A stretch of DNA of 52,555 bases from the IMG/VR virus record IMGVR_UViG_3300029998_000044, positions 1 through 52,555 of that record. The stretch is one strand, 5' to 3'. Numbering within the stretch: position 1 is the stretch's first letter; every line of letters begins with the position of its first letter. Origin of the DNA: a virus. Below are positions 29,648 through 39,182 of this stretch, piece by piece. Under the pieces are notes generated by a model that searched no databases, was not told the DNA's origin, and worked only from the letters and a program-made list of their open reading frames with translations. The position numbers and the translations under genes were made by a program.

Positions 29648-30040
29648 TTGATAATTGATATAACAAATGAAGTTTTGACATACGTTCAAACTAATTACCC
29701 AACTATGAATTTATTATCTACCTATCCATCCACAACACCAGTTTTCCCATGCGTGGTAATGGAAGAAATGACTAATAACCAATTAAAGGAAACGGTTGAT
29801 AGTGATGGTGAACATCATAGTGATGTGATGATTCAAGTTGATATTTTCACTCAAGGAGATAGAAAAATATCAGATGCCAAAGCAATCAGAAAACAGATAG
29901 ATGATATAATGAGTGGTTATTATAAAATGGGTAGAACTTATTCTGGTATAACTCCAAACTTCTTGGATACAAATATATACCGATATACCTTGAGATATTC
30001 ATTTATAGTAAGTGAAAATAAAGTTATATATAGGGGGTAA
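29648..30040 (+). CDS. Tail terminator / tail completion protein
   Basis: 130 aa, TTG start after TAGGAGGATACGGTA. The pattern YPSTTPVFPCVVMEE, then VMIQVDIFTQGDRKISDAKA and YRYTLRYSFIVSE fits the minor capsid/tail terminator family in this gene order. Confidence 0.75.
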   Translation: MIIDITNEVLTYVQTNYPTMNLLSTYPSTTPVFPCVVMEEMTNNQLKETVDSDGEHHSDVMIQVDIFTQGDRKISDAKAIRKQIDDIMSGYYKMGRTYSGITPNFLDTNIYRYTLRYSFIVSENKVIYRG

Positions 30041-30045
30041 AATAA

Positions 30046-30447
30046 ATGGCGGTTTCAACAGTTACTACCACACTAAATTATAAAGTTTTAGTTGGAGATA
30101 GTTATGCTAAGTTGTGCGATATAGTTAGTTATCCAGATTTGGGTTCAGCACCTTCCAAACTTGATACAACTGATTTAGCACAGACTAGTGTAAAAACTAA
30201 TATTCTTGGACTGCAAGATGCACCAGATTTAACATTTGAGTGTAATTATGATGAAGCAACGTATAACACAATAAATGCTTTGAATAAATCTACTGTATAT
30301 TTCATACAATTATTGTTTGGAACAGATGGTGCATTTACTTGGACTGGTCAAATAAGAGCATATGTAACTGGTGCTGGTGTTGACGAAGTTCGTAAAATGA
30401 GCATAGTCATTGGAACTTATACACCAATTGCATTCGCAGTAAACTAA
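30046..30447 (+). CDS. Major tail (tube) protein, copy 1
   Basis: 133 aa with AGGGGGT upstream. Tail-tube fold features include CDIVSYPDLGSAPSKLDTTD, LGLQDAPDLTFECNYDEATY and a C-terminal GAGVDEVRKMSIVI. It is closely related to the next gene. Confidence 0.85.
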   Translation: MAVSTVTTTLNYKVLVGDSYAKLCDIVSYPDLGSAPSKLDTTDLAQTSVKTNILGLQDAPDLTFECNYDEATYNTINALNKSTVYFIQLLFGTDGAFTWTGQIRAYVTGAGVDEVRKMSIVIGTYTPIAFAVN

Positions 30448-30460
30448 TAGGAGGTAAATT

Positions 30461-30871
30461 ATGGCAATATTAAGTACAGCTAATACTACACTTAATTATT
30501 GTGCCACTCAAGGTGGAGTATATACGAAACTTGTTGATATAGTTTCTTATCCAGATATGGGTGCTTCTCCATCTAAGTTAGACACAACTGACCTAAGTGC
30601 TACGGTATCTAAGACTAATATTCTTGGACTGCAAGATGCACCAGATTTAACCTTTGAATGTAACTATGATGAAACAGCATATAATACTTTGAAAGGTCTT
30701 ACTGGTACTTACTGGTTTAACCTATTCTTTGGAACTGCTGGAGCAGATGGTATATTCGAATGGCAAGGAAAAATAAACGTATTTAGTACTGGTGGTGGAG
30801 TAGACGAAGTTAGAAAAATGTCTGTAGTTGTATCTAATGCTACACCAATAACTTTCGAATATTCTGCTTAA
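30461..30871 (+). CDS. Major tail (tube) protein, copy 2
   Basis: 136 aa paralogue of the preceding gene with AGGAGG upstream. The two share VSYPDxGxxPSKLDTTDL, the entire LGLQDAPDLTFECNYDE segment and GVDEVRKMS. 38 bp of DNA (from 30206 and 30613) are identical. Confidence 0.85.
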   Translation: MAILSTANTTLNYCATQGGVYTKLVDIVSYPDMGASPSKLDTTDLSATVSKTNILGLQDAPDLTFECNYDETAYNTLKGLTGTYWFNLFFGTAGADGIFEWQGKINVFSTGGGVDEVRKMSVVVSNATPITFEYSA

Positions 30872-30901
30872 TAAAATAATGTGAAATTGTAGGAGGATGG
30901 A

Positions 30902-31246
30902 ATGAATATTAATATTGATGGCAAAGATGTGGAATTAGGATTCTCATATAACTCATTCAAGTATATGCAAGATTTTGACCTAAGTGAATTGGTAGGAATG
31001 GAAGGTAAACCTTTCAAGATTATAACAATTACGGAAAGCCTATTAATAGGAGCAGTTAATTGTGACCCTAAAGTTAAGTTTCCAGAAGCCAAAGTTACAG
31101 AGTTCCTTGAGGAATATGTAGTTGAAAATTCTATAGCTGACTTGTTAGAGGAATTAATGAAACTGTTGGAGGATTCACATTTTTTCAAGTCACTTCAAAA
31201 GACGAACCAGAAAGCACCAATGAGTGTGCCGAAGAAGAAGAAATAA
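30902..31246 (+). CDS. Tail assembly chaperone, short form (gpG-like)
   Basis: 114 aa with AGGAGGATGGA upstream. Acidic helical protein typical of the tail chaperone slot before the tape measure. Near its end the 0-frame contains the slippery heptamer T TTT TTC (31180-31186). The -1 frame is open from 31141 to 31632, so a longer frameshifted form can be made. Confidence 0.85.
   Translation: MNINIDGKDVELGFSYNSFKYMQDFDLSELVGMEGKPFKIITITESLLIGAVNCDPKVKFPEAKVTEFLEEYVVENSIADLLEELMKLLEDSHFFKSLQKTNQKAPMSVPKKKK
31180..31186 (+). promoter_or_regulatory. Programmed -1 frameshift site
   Basis: Heptamer T TTT TTC read in the chaperone frame (codons CAT TTT TTC AAG). A -1 slip joins residues up to HFF to QVTSKDEPES and on into the downstream frame. 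Confidence 0.75.
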
Positions 31247-31632
31247 TTGCCGACACTTTTGAAGATGAATTAGATAGTATACCCTTCTTGCAAAAGATAG
31301 AGGATGAAGTTTTACCTAATGCCTTAATGATAGGGGTTGATTATGATTTGTTTTGGACATTAAATCCTAAATCATTATCCCCATTCGTTAAGGCTTTTTC
31401 TTTGAAGCAGAAACATGAAGATGCTTTGGCATGGTCACAGGGTATATATATCAGACTGGCAATTTCAAGTTGTTTAAATAAAGCAAGTAAATATCCAGAA
31501 AAGCCAATGATGGCTGATAAGATTAAAGTTGAACCAGAAAAGCCTATGAGTATGGAAGAAATAAAAAGAAGGTTTATGGCTCATGCTAATGATATAAATA
31601 TAAAATTTAGAAAGGAGGTAACTAATGGCTAA
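31187..31632 (+). CDS. Tail assembly chaperone, frameshift extension (gpT-like)
   Basis: The -1 frame is open from 31141 to 31632, with no good independent start: its first ATG/TTG (31288) has no ribosome binding site. Translated from the slip it begins VTSKDEPESTNECAEEEEII and continues through DYDLFWTLNPKSLSPFVKAF and ALAWSQGIYIRLAISS, which fits the phage GT-type domain. As in lambda gpG-T, the fusion loads the tape measure for tail assembly. Confidence 0.8.
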
Positions 31633-34168
31633 AGATACTATGGGTCTTGGCATACTGATTAGTGGTAATGCAAAAGGTGGAATAAAAGCTATTGATGATA
31701 CAACTAGTTCTTTTAAAAGACTGGGAACTGCTACTAAGGGTACTGCCGATAGTATGTCTAAATTTTATGATAAAACCAGAAATACAAATAACGCATTAAA
31801 CAATATAGCAAAAGATGCAAACCGTTCTGCTGAAGGACTTTCAAAAATGGGAAAGGCTATGAACCAGATGGCTGGTGCTACTGGAGTTTATATGCTTGCA
31901 AATGCACTTTCAAAAGCAATACAATCCTCTATGGATATGATAGAAACAGTCAATCTGTTTAGTGTATCAATGGGAGATATGGCAGTTGAAGGTCAGCAAT
32001 TTGTAGTTGCTATGAGTGATGCCTTTGGATTTGACCAGACTAACATACAGAATGCAGTAGGTAACTTTAATCTGTTGGCTAGGTCAATGGGATTCTCAAC
32101 AGAACAGGCACAAACTTTATCTACTAATACCTATAAACTAGGTAAGGATTTGGCTTCATTAACCAATGTACCTATAAATCAAGTTATGCAAGATTTACGT
32201 TCTGGTTTGATAGGTCAGACTGAAACTGTATATAAATATGGTATGGACTTAACAGAAGCAAGTTTGGGAGCAGAAGCAGTTGCACAAGGTATAACTAAGT
32301 CAGTAAGGTCAATGTCACAGGGAGAGAAGATGGCATTAAGGTATTCCTTGATGTTGAAACAAAGTACTTTGGCTCAAGGTGACTTTGCACGAACTATTCA
32401 ATCTCCAGCTAATCAGTTGAAGGTTCTTAGTGAAAGATTTGTTACACTTGGTAGGTCAGTTGGTTCAATGTTCATTCCACTACTTACTTCTATCTTACCA
32501 TATCTGAATGCGTTTGTCAAGACTCTTACTGGAATATTTAATACGATAGCAACATTCTTCGGTTATGTTCCACCAACAGTAAGTGATATGTCTGGAACAT
32601 TTAGTGGAGTAGAAGATGGTGCTGATGCAGCAACTGATGCAGTAGATGGTACAACTACGGCAATAAAAGAAATGAAAACTGCTACACTTGGTATAGATGA
32701 ACTTAATCTCATTCCAGATACTTCGGCTAGTGATAGTGCAAAAAAAGCTGGCTCTGGTGTAGGTGGAGCATCTATATTACCTAATTTTGAAATGCCATCA
32801 TATGACGATTTAATGAGTTCAGTTAAAAACACTAGTGATGAAATAGCTAAGAGCATGAAAACTGTTTGGGATAATTTTGTTAAGTTATCACAACCGTTGA
32901 TATTCGCAAATTGGGAGTCACTTAAATATAGTGTTGAGCAACTTGGTAAAGCATTAGGTAATCTAGGTAAAGTATCCCTTGCTGGATTATCATGGTTCTA
33001 TAAAGAAGTATTAGTTCCAATAGGTGTTTGGTTAATTGAAAAAGGATTGCCAGCATTCGTAAATGTACTCGCTCAATCATTCCAAACTTTAGCAGATGTA
33101 TTTACTGCACTTGCACCAGAAGGTCAGAAGTTTACTGAGAACATAATAAAACCTTTAGGAGAACTGGCTGGAACATTCATAATAGATACTCTTAACGGAA
33201 TAACTGGAGCATTAAAAGGTATAAGTGATTGGGCAAAGAATAATAAAACTGATGTAAAAGCTTGTGCTGATATTATTGCTGGATTCTTCACAGTATGGCA
33301 AGTTGGTAAGATGGTTGAATTTGTAACCAATGCTGGTGGAGTAGTAGACGCATTGTTGAAGTTTAAAAACGGTTTCATGGAACTAACAATAATAGAAACT
33401 ATAGCAACTACCATGACAACCATATTTACTGGTGCTTGTTGGTTGCTGGAAACTGCTATAGCAGTATTAACTTCTCCAATAACTTTGACTATATTAGCAA
33501 TAGCAGGAGTAATCGCAATAGGATATTTGCTTATAAAGAACTGGGATTTAGTTATCCAGACTGCTCAAAATCTAGCAATGGGAACTGCTAATGCATTCCG
33601 TAATCTTGGAGATTGGATGCAGAAAAATGTTGGTGATAAATTAACCAAGATGTTTAATGACACTTGGAATAATATATACAACAATATAAGATGGGCAATT
33701 AATGGTATAATAGGTTTAATGAATGGTATGATAGATGGTATGGGAGGTTTGATTGAAGGTATATTAGTTGGTATCAATAAAATGATATTAGCTTTCAGTT
33801 TAGCAAAATCGGCTCTAGGTATTGCTGGATGGGTATATCCAATATCATTCTCAACATCAATGCCCCATATACCATATCTCGCAAAGGGTGGACAGTTAGA
33901 TGCTGGACAACAATTTGTAGCAGGGGAATCTGGAGCAGAGATGATTGGTAGTTACAAAGGTAAGACAACCGTTATGCCATTGGAGAATACAGACTTTGTA
34001 CAAGCTATGCATGATGCAGTTCTTAGTGCAATGACTAAGAGTGGGGCAGAGAATAACCAAGTTATAGAGAATGTAGTAAATCTTGATGGTCAAGTTATAT
34101 ACGCAAATCAGCAGAAGGTTTCAACTCAACGAGGTAAGAACTTTGGAATGGGGGTATTCGCAAGATGA
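31625..34168 (+). CDS. Tail tape measure protein
   Basis: 847 aa with AAAGGAGGT upstream. N-terminal helical repeats, TMP-type region about 85-260 (MDMIETVNLFSVSMGDMAVE to QGEKMALRYSLMLKQS), membrane segments near 605-640 (LLETAIAVLTSPITLTILAI), and a C-terminal part with AGGQLDAGQQFVAGESGAEM-like sequence. It sets tail length (about 0.15 nm per residue in general) and indicates a siphovirus-type tail. Confidence 0.95.
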   Translation: MAKDTMGLGILISGNAKGGIKAIDDTTSSFKRLGTATKGTADSMSKFYDKTRNTNNALNNIAKDANRSAEGLSKMGKAMNQMAGATGVYMLANALSKAIQSSMDMIETVNLFSVSMGDMAVEGQQFVVAMSDAFGFDQTNIQNAVGNFNLLARSMGFSTEQAQTLSTNTYKLGKDLASLTNVPINQVMQDLRSGLIGQTETVYKYGMDLTEASLGAEAVAQGITKSVRSMSQGEKMALRYSLMLKQSTLAQGDFARTIQSPANQLKVLSERFVTLGRSVGSMFIPLLTSILPYLNAFVKTLTGIFNTIATFFGYVPPTVSDMSGTFSGVEDGADAATDAVDGTTTAIKEMKTATLGIDELNLIPDTSASDSAKKAGSGVGGASILPNFEMPSYDDLMSSVKNTSDEIAKSMKTVWDNFVKLSQPLIFANWESLKYSVEQLGKALGNLGKVSLAGLSWFYKEVLVPIGVWLIEKGLPAFVNVLAQSFQTLADVFTALAPEGQKFTENIIKPLGELAGTFIIDTLNGITGALKGISDWAKNNKTDVKACADIIAGFFTVWQVGKMVEFVTNAGGVVDALLKFKNGFMELTIIETIATTMTTIFTGACWLLETAIAVLTSPITLTILAIAGVIAIGYLLIKNWDLVIQTAQNLAMGTANAFRNLGDWMQKNVGDKLTKMFNDTWNNIYNNIRWAINGIIGLMNGMIDGMGGLIEGILVGINKMILAFSLAKSALGIAGWVYPISFSTSMPHIPYLAKGGQLDAGQQFVAGESGAEMIGSYKGKTTVMPLENTDFVQAMHDAVLSAMTKSGAENNQVIENVVNLDGQVIYANQQKVSTQRGKNFGMGVFAR

Positions 34169-34548
34169 TAAGTAATGGTTTTATTAAAGTGAACGGTGTG
34201 GTACTCCCATACCCTTCCTATGGTGTTAATATTCAAAGACAACAGTTTGTAGATAGTGCAAGAAATGCTTATGGTCAAGTCATAGCACAGAAGGTTAATC
34301 GAAGAATAGTTAAGATAGATGGACTAGAATGGAGTCATTTAACTTCAGCACAATGGCATACTATACTAGTTGAGATAGAGAAGTTTACTGGTACACTTGA
34401 GTTTTGGGATTCCTTATCAATGAGTTATATTACACGAACTGTTTATTGGGGTGATGCTAGTGAAGAAATATATAGGATTGACCCATCAACTGGTGAAGTA
34501 ACTGAATATATAAATTGTAAATGCAACTTAATTGATATGGGATATTAA
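34165..34548 (+). CDS. Distal tail-type protein
   Basis: 127 aa, ATGA overlap with the tape measure stop. Short beta-rich protein (MISNGFIKVNGVVLPYPSYG to CNLIDMGY) directly after the tape measure, the place of small Dit-like or baseplate hub proteins. Family not certain. Confidence 0.6.
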   Translation: MISNGFIKVNGVVLPYPSYGVNIQRQQFVDSARNAYGQVIAQKVNRRIVKIDGLEWSHLTSAQWHTILVEIEKFTGTLEFWDSLSMSYITRTVYWGDASEEIYRIDPSTGEVTEYINCKCNLIDMGY

Positions 34549-34562
34549 GGAAGGAGGTAGCT

Positions 34563-36440
34563 ATGTATATTGTTTCAGATGAATATAAAGAACAAATAAG
34601 GCAACCTCTTAGAAATTCATCAAGTGTTAAGGTGTTGTTGGATATAGAAAATGCAGATGCAGATGATGATTCAACTATAACAGAGTCAGCACCAGCAAGT
34701 CCTATATCAAATGCTTCAGTATTAAATGATGATTATTTTGTAAATGATAGAATTGGTACTATGGAGATAAATAGGTTCATACTTGATGGTGAGTCTAATT
34801 TTGGAAAATATGCTGACCAAGAAATATATCAAGGATATATAAGTCAGATTCCAAGTAGTTCATCAAATGTATGGGCAAGTAATCCATATATAACTATAGA
34901 TTTTTCATATGAACAGATACTAGATGGACTATCGTTTGTATTCGATAACCTATTATATGGTTATCCTACAGATATGAGAATAGAAGTATTCAATGGAGTA
35001 ACATCAGTATTAGATACTCATGTATATCCAGATAGTTATGAGTGGACATATAACTCTCCTATACCAGCTTGTACTAAGATTATTTTAACTGCACAGGCAA
35101 CTAGTCTTCGATACTGGAGATTCAGAATAGAAGATATAATATTTGGAATAGTCAAACAATTAGATTCTAGTGTAATAACAACTTGCAATTGGAAACAAGA
35201 AGTTGATTTAGTTGATGCTAAACTTCCAACATATGATTTTGATTTTTCATTCTTAGATATTGCTGGTGAATTTAATCCAGATGATGATACTAGTTTGTAT
35301 CAGTATTTAGGTAGAAGACAAAGGGTTAGATTCTATTTCGGATATGAATTAAATGATGCTACTATAGAATGGGTAAAAGGTAGTGAGTATTTTACAACTG
35401 GTGAGGTATCAGTTGATGCTCAGTCCAATATACCAATAGTTTCCATAAAGAGTTCTTCACGATTATATTTCTTAACAGAAGAATATACAGAAGGTAAGTA
35501 TCTTAATGTATCATGGTCATTAGGTGGATTACTAGAAGACTTAACTACTTTCATGGGTATAAATCCATTGTATAATGATATACTGCATCAGTATTCATAT
35601 GTAATATCTGACTATACTTATTTTAATGTACAGACAAAACTTCCATTACCCAAACTTCCAATAAATCAGTGCTTACAATTATTGGCTAATGCTAGTATGT
35701 GCGTATTGGAAATTGATAGAGATGGTAAAATAGTAATGTTCCCTAGGAAATTAGGAGCAGAAGATTTCGCATTGACTTTTACAGATATGTATAAAGCACC
35801 ATTGATTAAGAAATATCCTCAACTTCAAGGTGTTGATACTGCAATAAATTTAATATCAAAAGAGAGTTCGCTTAGTACAATATTGACAACTGATGTTACT
35901 GGAGCAGTAGCAAGATTTTATGAGTTTTCATATGATGGATATACGGATGTTATTGTAACTTTGACTGGTTTATCCTATGTTGGAACTCCAGAAATATATG
36001 ATGGTCTTATGAGATGTTATGTAACTGGAACTGGAAGTATCAAAATAGAAGGTAAACAATTAATAACAACTGAACAATTAGTATCATACGAATATCAATT
36101 AAGAGGTGAAAGATGTCCTTCTAAAAATGAATTGATATACACTCTAGAACACGCATTAGATTATGCTGAATGGATTTCTGAATATGCATCATGTACCAAT
36201 CAATATGAAATTGAAAATAGAGGATTTCCAGAATTAGATATGGATAATATAACTTTTGATACAGTTCTTAATACCAATTTATATGGTACTGTATTCTATA
36301 ATGAAGTAACATATGATGGAACTCTTAAAGGTAAGACTAAAATATTGATGGCTAAAAATTTATTTACAACAATTGTAAATGTTTCTGGTACTTTCGCTTC
36401 TGGACAGGAATTAATCCTTCCAATAGGTTATAGTAAGTAG
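34563..36440 (+). CDS. Tail-associated baseplate hub protein (Tal-like)
   Basis: 625 aa with AAGGAGGT upstream. Contains an F5/8-type carbohydrate-binding-like stretch near residues 80-190 (SSNVWASNPYITIDFSYEQI, then SLRYWRFRIED) and hub-like beta domains around 205-420 (WKQEVDLVDAKLPTYDFDFS). No lysin domain is visible. Likely forms the tail tip with a sugar-binding module. Confidence 0.65.
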   Translation: MYIVSDEYKEQIRQPLRNSSSVKVLLDIENADADDDSTITESAPASPISNASVLNDDYFVNDRIGTMEINRFILDGESNFGKYADQEIYQGYISQIPSSSSNVWASNPYITIDFSYEQILDGLSFVFDNLLYGYPTDMRIEVFNGVTSVLDTHVYPDSYEWTYNSPIPACTKIILTAQATSLRYWRFRIEDIIFGIVKQLDSSVITTCNWKQEVDLVDAKLPTYDFDFSFLDIAGEFNPDDDTSLYQYLGRRQRVRFYFGYELNDATIEWVKGSEYFTTGEVSVDAQSNIPIVSIKSSSRLYFLTEEYTEGKYLNVSWSLGGLLEDLTTFMGINPLYNDILHQYSYVISDYTYFNVQTKLPLPKLPINQCLQLLANASMCVLEIDRDGKIVMFPRKLGAEDFALTFTDMYKAPLIKKYPQLQGVDTAINLISKESSLSTILTTDVTGAVARFYEFSYDGYTDVIVTLTGLSYVGTPEIYDGLMRCYVTGTGSIKIEGKQLITTEQLVSYEYQLRGERCPSKNELIYTLEHALDYAEWISEYASCTNQYEIENRGFPELDMDNITFDTVLNTNLYGTVFYNEVTYDGTLKGKTKILMAKNLFTTIVNVSGTFASGQELILPIGYSK

Positions 36441-36441
36441 A
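36424..36441 (+). promoter_or_regulatory. GGTTATAGT motif at the end of the hub gene
   Basis: AGGTTATAGTAAGTAGAG. It shares the core of the candidate late promoter, but it lies inside coding sequence and could be chance. Confidence 0.25.
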
Positions 36442-36452
36442 GGTGATAATTT

Positions 36453-36953
36453 ATGGCATGGGTAGAACCTATAAAAGACAGAACGAAAGCTGATGTCGAT
36501 TATATAAAATCAATAGTATCAAGGATAAAAGATATAGGGTATAGTGGACTAACAGTTGGAGAAAAAGCTGATTGGGAATCTGCTACCCTCAAGGGTGCAT
36601 TTAATATGGTAGACTTACAGAGAATTGAAGATGATATAACTTATCTTGCAACTAAACTTTCAAGTTATGGATTTACAGTTCCAATAACTGCTGGAATAAC
36701 TTGGACTAGGAATTCAATTCCATATATGGATGACCTTGATAGAATAAAGAATAATATAATTTCTATTGTAAATGGATTTTATAATGATGCAAATAATCCA
36801 ATATTACCTATTACTGGTGTAAGAACTATGGATTATATCATAGCAAATAACATTGAACAAGTGTTATATAATACAAAATTACTATTGGATAGTATGGTTT
36901 TGAGTATGAAACCTTGTGGAACATTCAATTGTGGAGCAACTATATTTTTATAA
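36453..36953 (+). CDS. Tail/baseplate protein
   Basis: 166 aa with AGAGGTGA upstream. The start WVEPIKDRTKADVDYIKSIV and the repeated related segment (ITWTRNSIPYMDDLDRIKNN) form two copies of a helical module common in clostridial phage tail proteins. The later GTFNCGATIFL end is beta-type. Function by position. Confidence 0.6.
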   Translation: MAWVEPIKDRTKADVDYIKSIVSRIKDIGYSGLTVGEKADWESATLKGAFNMVDLQRIEDDITYLATKLSSYGFTVPITAGITWTRNSIPYMDDLDRIKNNIISIVNGFYNDANNPILPITGVRTMDYIIANNIEQVLYNTKLLLDSMVLSMKPCGTFNCGATIFL

Positions 36954-36967
36954 ATGGAGGTAATTAA

Positions 36968-37474
36968 ATGGCTTATACTAAAACGGTTTGGGTTGATAGA
37001 GTAGTACAGTACCCAACAAAATATACTACAACTGGTTCTGTTCCAGGGGATATTGTACTAACTGCAAATACAGGAACTATAACACAGGCTGGTACACCAG
37101 TAAATGCAACTAATTTGAATAAGATTGAACGGGCAATATTTGATATGGATGCCAAAGTGAATTATACAGAAGAATGGACTACACCAGCACTATCAAATAG
37201 TTGGGTGCCATATGATACTATAAATGGCTCATATGCTTATAAGAAAGATAGTGATGGAGTAGTTTGGTGTAGAGGCGCTATTAAAAGTGGTACTCTTGGT
37301 GCTGTTATTTGTACACTTCCTGCTGGATATAGACCAACTAAAGCACAAAACTTTTCTGGATGTTCTGGTGATTATAATGGTGCTAGAATAAAAGTTGGAA
37401 CAGATGGTACAGTAGAAGTTAATGGTGGAAGTAATACACTTATCACAACTTGTTTCTCGTTTCGAACAGACTAA
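36968..37474 (+). CDS. Short tail fibre-like protein
   Basis: 168 aa with TGGAGG upstream. The N-terminus (WVDRVVQYPTKYTTTGSVPG, then GTPVNATNLNKIERAIFDMD) is a frequent tail attachment module. The C-terminal about 95 residues (YAYKKDSDGVVWCRGAIKSG to CFSFRTD) resemble a fibre head domain. Likely a receptor contact protein. Confidence 0.7.
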   Translation: MAYTKTVWVDRVVQYPTKYTTTGSVPGDIVLTANTGTITQAGTPVNATNLNKIERAIFDMDAKVNYTEEWTTPALSNSWVPYDTINGSYAYKKDSDGVVWCRGAIKSGTLGAVICTLPAGYRPTKAQNFSGCSGDYNGARIKVGTDGTVEVNGGSNTLITTCFSFRTD

Positions 37475-37490
37475 TGGAGGATTGTAAATA

Positions 37491-38369
37491 ATGATTAATG
37501 AAATTTTGTATATAGACCCATCCCATCAGCATGAAAATCAAGGTGTTGCTGGATATGGAACAGAAGCAGATAATGCGTTCGTAATTGCTAAAAGAGTTTA
37601 TGAAATACTCCAAGGTTCTGGTTTGTATAAAGCAGTTCATCTTGGTGGATTTGGATTAACACTTGCTCAAGCCATTGCAGAAGCTAATAGTTTGGGTGCT
37701 ACACTAATTCTGGATATTCATTCAGATGCTGGTGGTAGTAGAGGATGTACTGGATTATACAAATCTGCAAAAGGAAAAGAGTTTATACAATGTGTTTATA
37801 ATAAAGTGTCGGCTCTTACACCATCTTCTGATAGAGGTGTATCACAGAGAACTGATTTAGGTATTCTTAACCAGACCAAAGGTGTTGCTGGATTGATAGA
37901 GATGTTTTTCCATGATTCACCAGAAGATGTTGCGTTTTTCGAATCACACAAAGAAGATTTCGCAGTTGCAATAGCACAGGGTATATGTGATTATTTCAAA
38001 GTAGCATTACCTTCTGGTGGAGTAACTCCAGTACCAGCACCGATAGTTAAGCCAGTTTCTGGTGGGAATGAGTTTGTAAAAGCATTGCAGAATGAATGTA
38101 ATGCACAGGGTTTTAAAGATGTAAACAGAAGTCCATTAGGTGTTGATGGAATTGCTGGTAATCACACACTTGAAGCACTTGGAAAAGTTATACTAAAAGA
38201 AGGAAGTGCTGGAAACTTTGTTAAAATATTACAAGGTAAGATTGGTGTAACAGCCGATGGTAAGTTTGGAGTAATAACAAAAACAAAAGTAATTGAATTT
38301 CAGAAGTCAGCAAGACTATCTCCAGATGGTATCGTTGGGTATAACACTTGGTATGCACTTACCAGATAG
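37491..38369 (+). CDS. N-acetylmuramoyl-L-alanine amidase endolysin with peptidoglycan-binding domain
   Basis: 292 aa with TGGAGG upstream. Amidase_3 domain about 5-175: DPSHQHEN metal site, GTEADNA, LDIHSDA and catalytic EMFFHDS. After a Pro/Val linker, residues about 190-292 form a PG_binding_1-type domain (FVKILQGKIGVTADGKFGVI, then FQKSARLSPDGIVGYNTWYA). Homologous to the amidase at 208 but with a different wall-binding module. Confidence 0.93.
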   Translation: MINEILYIDPSHQHENQGVAGYGTEADNAFVIAKRVYEILQGSGLYKAVHLGGFGLTLAQAIAEANSLGATLILDIHSDAGGSRGCTGLYKSAKGKEFIQCVYNKVSALTPSSDRGVSQRTDLGILNQTKGVAGLIEMFFHDSPEDVAFFESHKEDFAVAIAQGICDYFKVALPSGGVTPVPAPIVKPVSGGNEFVKALQNECNAQGFKDVNRSPLGVDGIAGNHTLEALGKVILKEGSAGNFVKILQGKIGVTADGKFGVITKTKVIEFQKSARLSPDGIVGYNTWYALTR

Positions 38370-38380
38370 GAGATGGTATT

Positions 38381-39019
38381 ATGAAACTTGCTATAATGGG
38401 TAATAGTATTATATCGGTAGATGCTATGGTAAAATATTTACTATCCAAAAATAGTAATCCGAAAATTGACATTTCAGTAAAGGAATTCTGTCAATTGTAT
38501 ATAGATTTAGGTTTATTAGAAGGGGTAAGGGGAGATATTGCCTTTGCCCAATCTTGTGAAGAAACTGGACATTTCAAATTTGGTGGAATGGTAACTCCAG
38601 ATATGCACAATTATGGTGGACTTGGTGCTACAGATGGTTCTCCTAAAGGTACTGGTGGAAGGTTTCCAGATGCTAGGACTGGTATTCTCGCTCAAATACA
38701 GCATCTCAAAGCATATGCTAGTACAGAAGACTTGAACAAATATGATATAATGGTTGACCAAAGATTCAATCTTGTAACTAGAGGTATAGCACCATATGTG
38801 GAAGACCTTGTTGGAAGATGGGCAACTAATCCATCATATGCTAAAAATATATATGATATTTATAATGAACTAGCTAAGACAAAAGTTGAACCAGTAATAG
38901 AACCAGTTAAACCAATAATTAAACCAATAGAACCAATTAAACCAGTAGTAATAACAACACCATATAAAAAGATAGTCAGTAATGTTAGGAAGTATTTCAA
39001 AAATATATTCATAGGTTAG
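38381..39019 (+). CDS. Glucosaminidase-type lysin
   Basis: 212 aa from the ATG at 38381 with TAGGAGATGG upstream. The catalytic segment VRGDIAFAQSCEETGHFKFG contains the glucosaminidase-family Glu; NYGGLGATDGSPKGTGGRFP and GILAQIQHLKAYAS complete the domain. The C-terminus is a run of Pro/Lys/Ile repeats (EPVKPIIKPIEPIKPVV) and a basic tail, perhaps for wall binding. It cuts peptidoglycan glycan strands. Confidence 0.85.
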   Translation: MKLAIMGNSIISVDAMVKYLLSKNSNPKIDISVKEFCQLYIDLGLLEGVRGDIAFAQSCEETGHFKFGGMVTPDMHNYGGLGATDGSPKGTGGRFPDARTGILAQIQHLKAYASTEDLNKYDIMVDQRFNLVTRGIAPYVEDLVGRWATNPSYAKNIYDIYNELAKTKVEPVIEPVKPIIKPIEPIKPVVITTPYKKIVSNVRKYFKNIFIG

Positions 39020-39031
39020 GAGGTTGGTAGA

Positions 39032-39172
39032 ATGGAAGTTGGAAATATTGTGGAACACATCTTATCTAAGGATTGGCTTTTGATTATTGAAGTTAATGAT
39101 TCAAAAATAATGTGTAGAAAGAAAGATTTACAGTTAATTGAGTTGTTCAAATTCGAAGTCAAACTAAGATAG
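39032..39172 (+). CDS. Hypothetical small protein
   Basis: 46 aa with AGGAGG upstream (MEVGNIVEHILSKDWLLIIE to VKLR). Between lysin and holin-like genes. Looks like a small SH3-like fold; no family recognised. Confidence 0.5.
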   Translation: MEVGNIVEHILSKDWLLIIEVNDSKIMCRKKDLQLIELFKFEVKLR

Positions 39173-39182
39173 GAGAATTAAA

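Noticed and set aside
31288-31632. Independent gene starting at the TTG at 31288
   Set aside because: No ribosome binding site, and the frame is open upstream to the slippery site, so a frameshift product is more likely.
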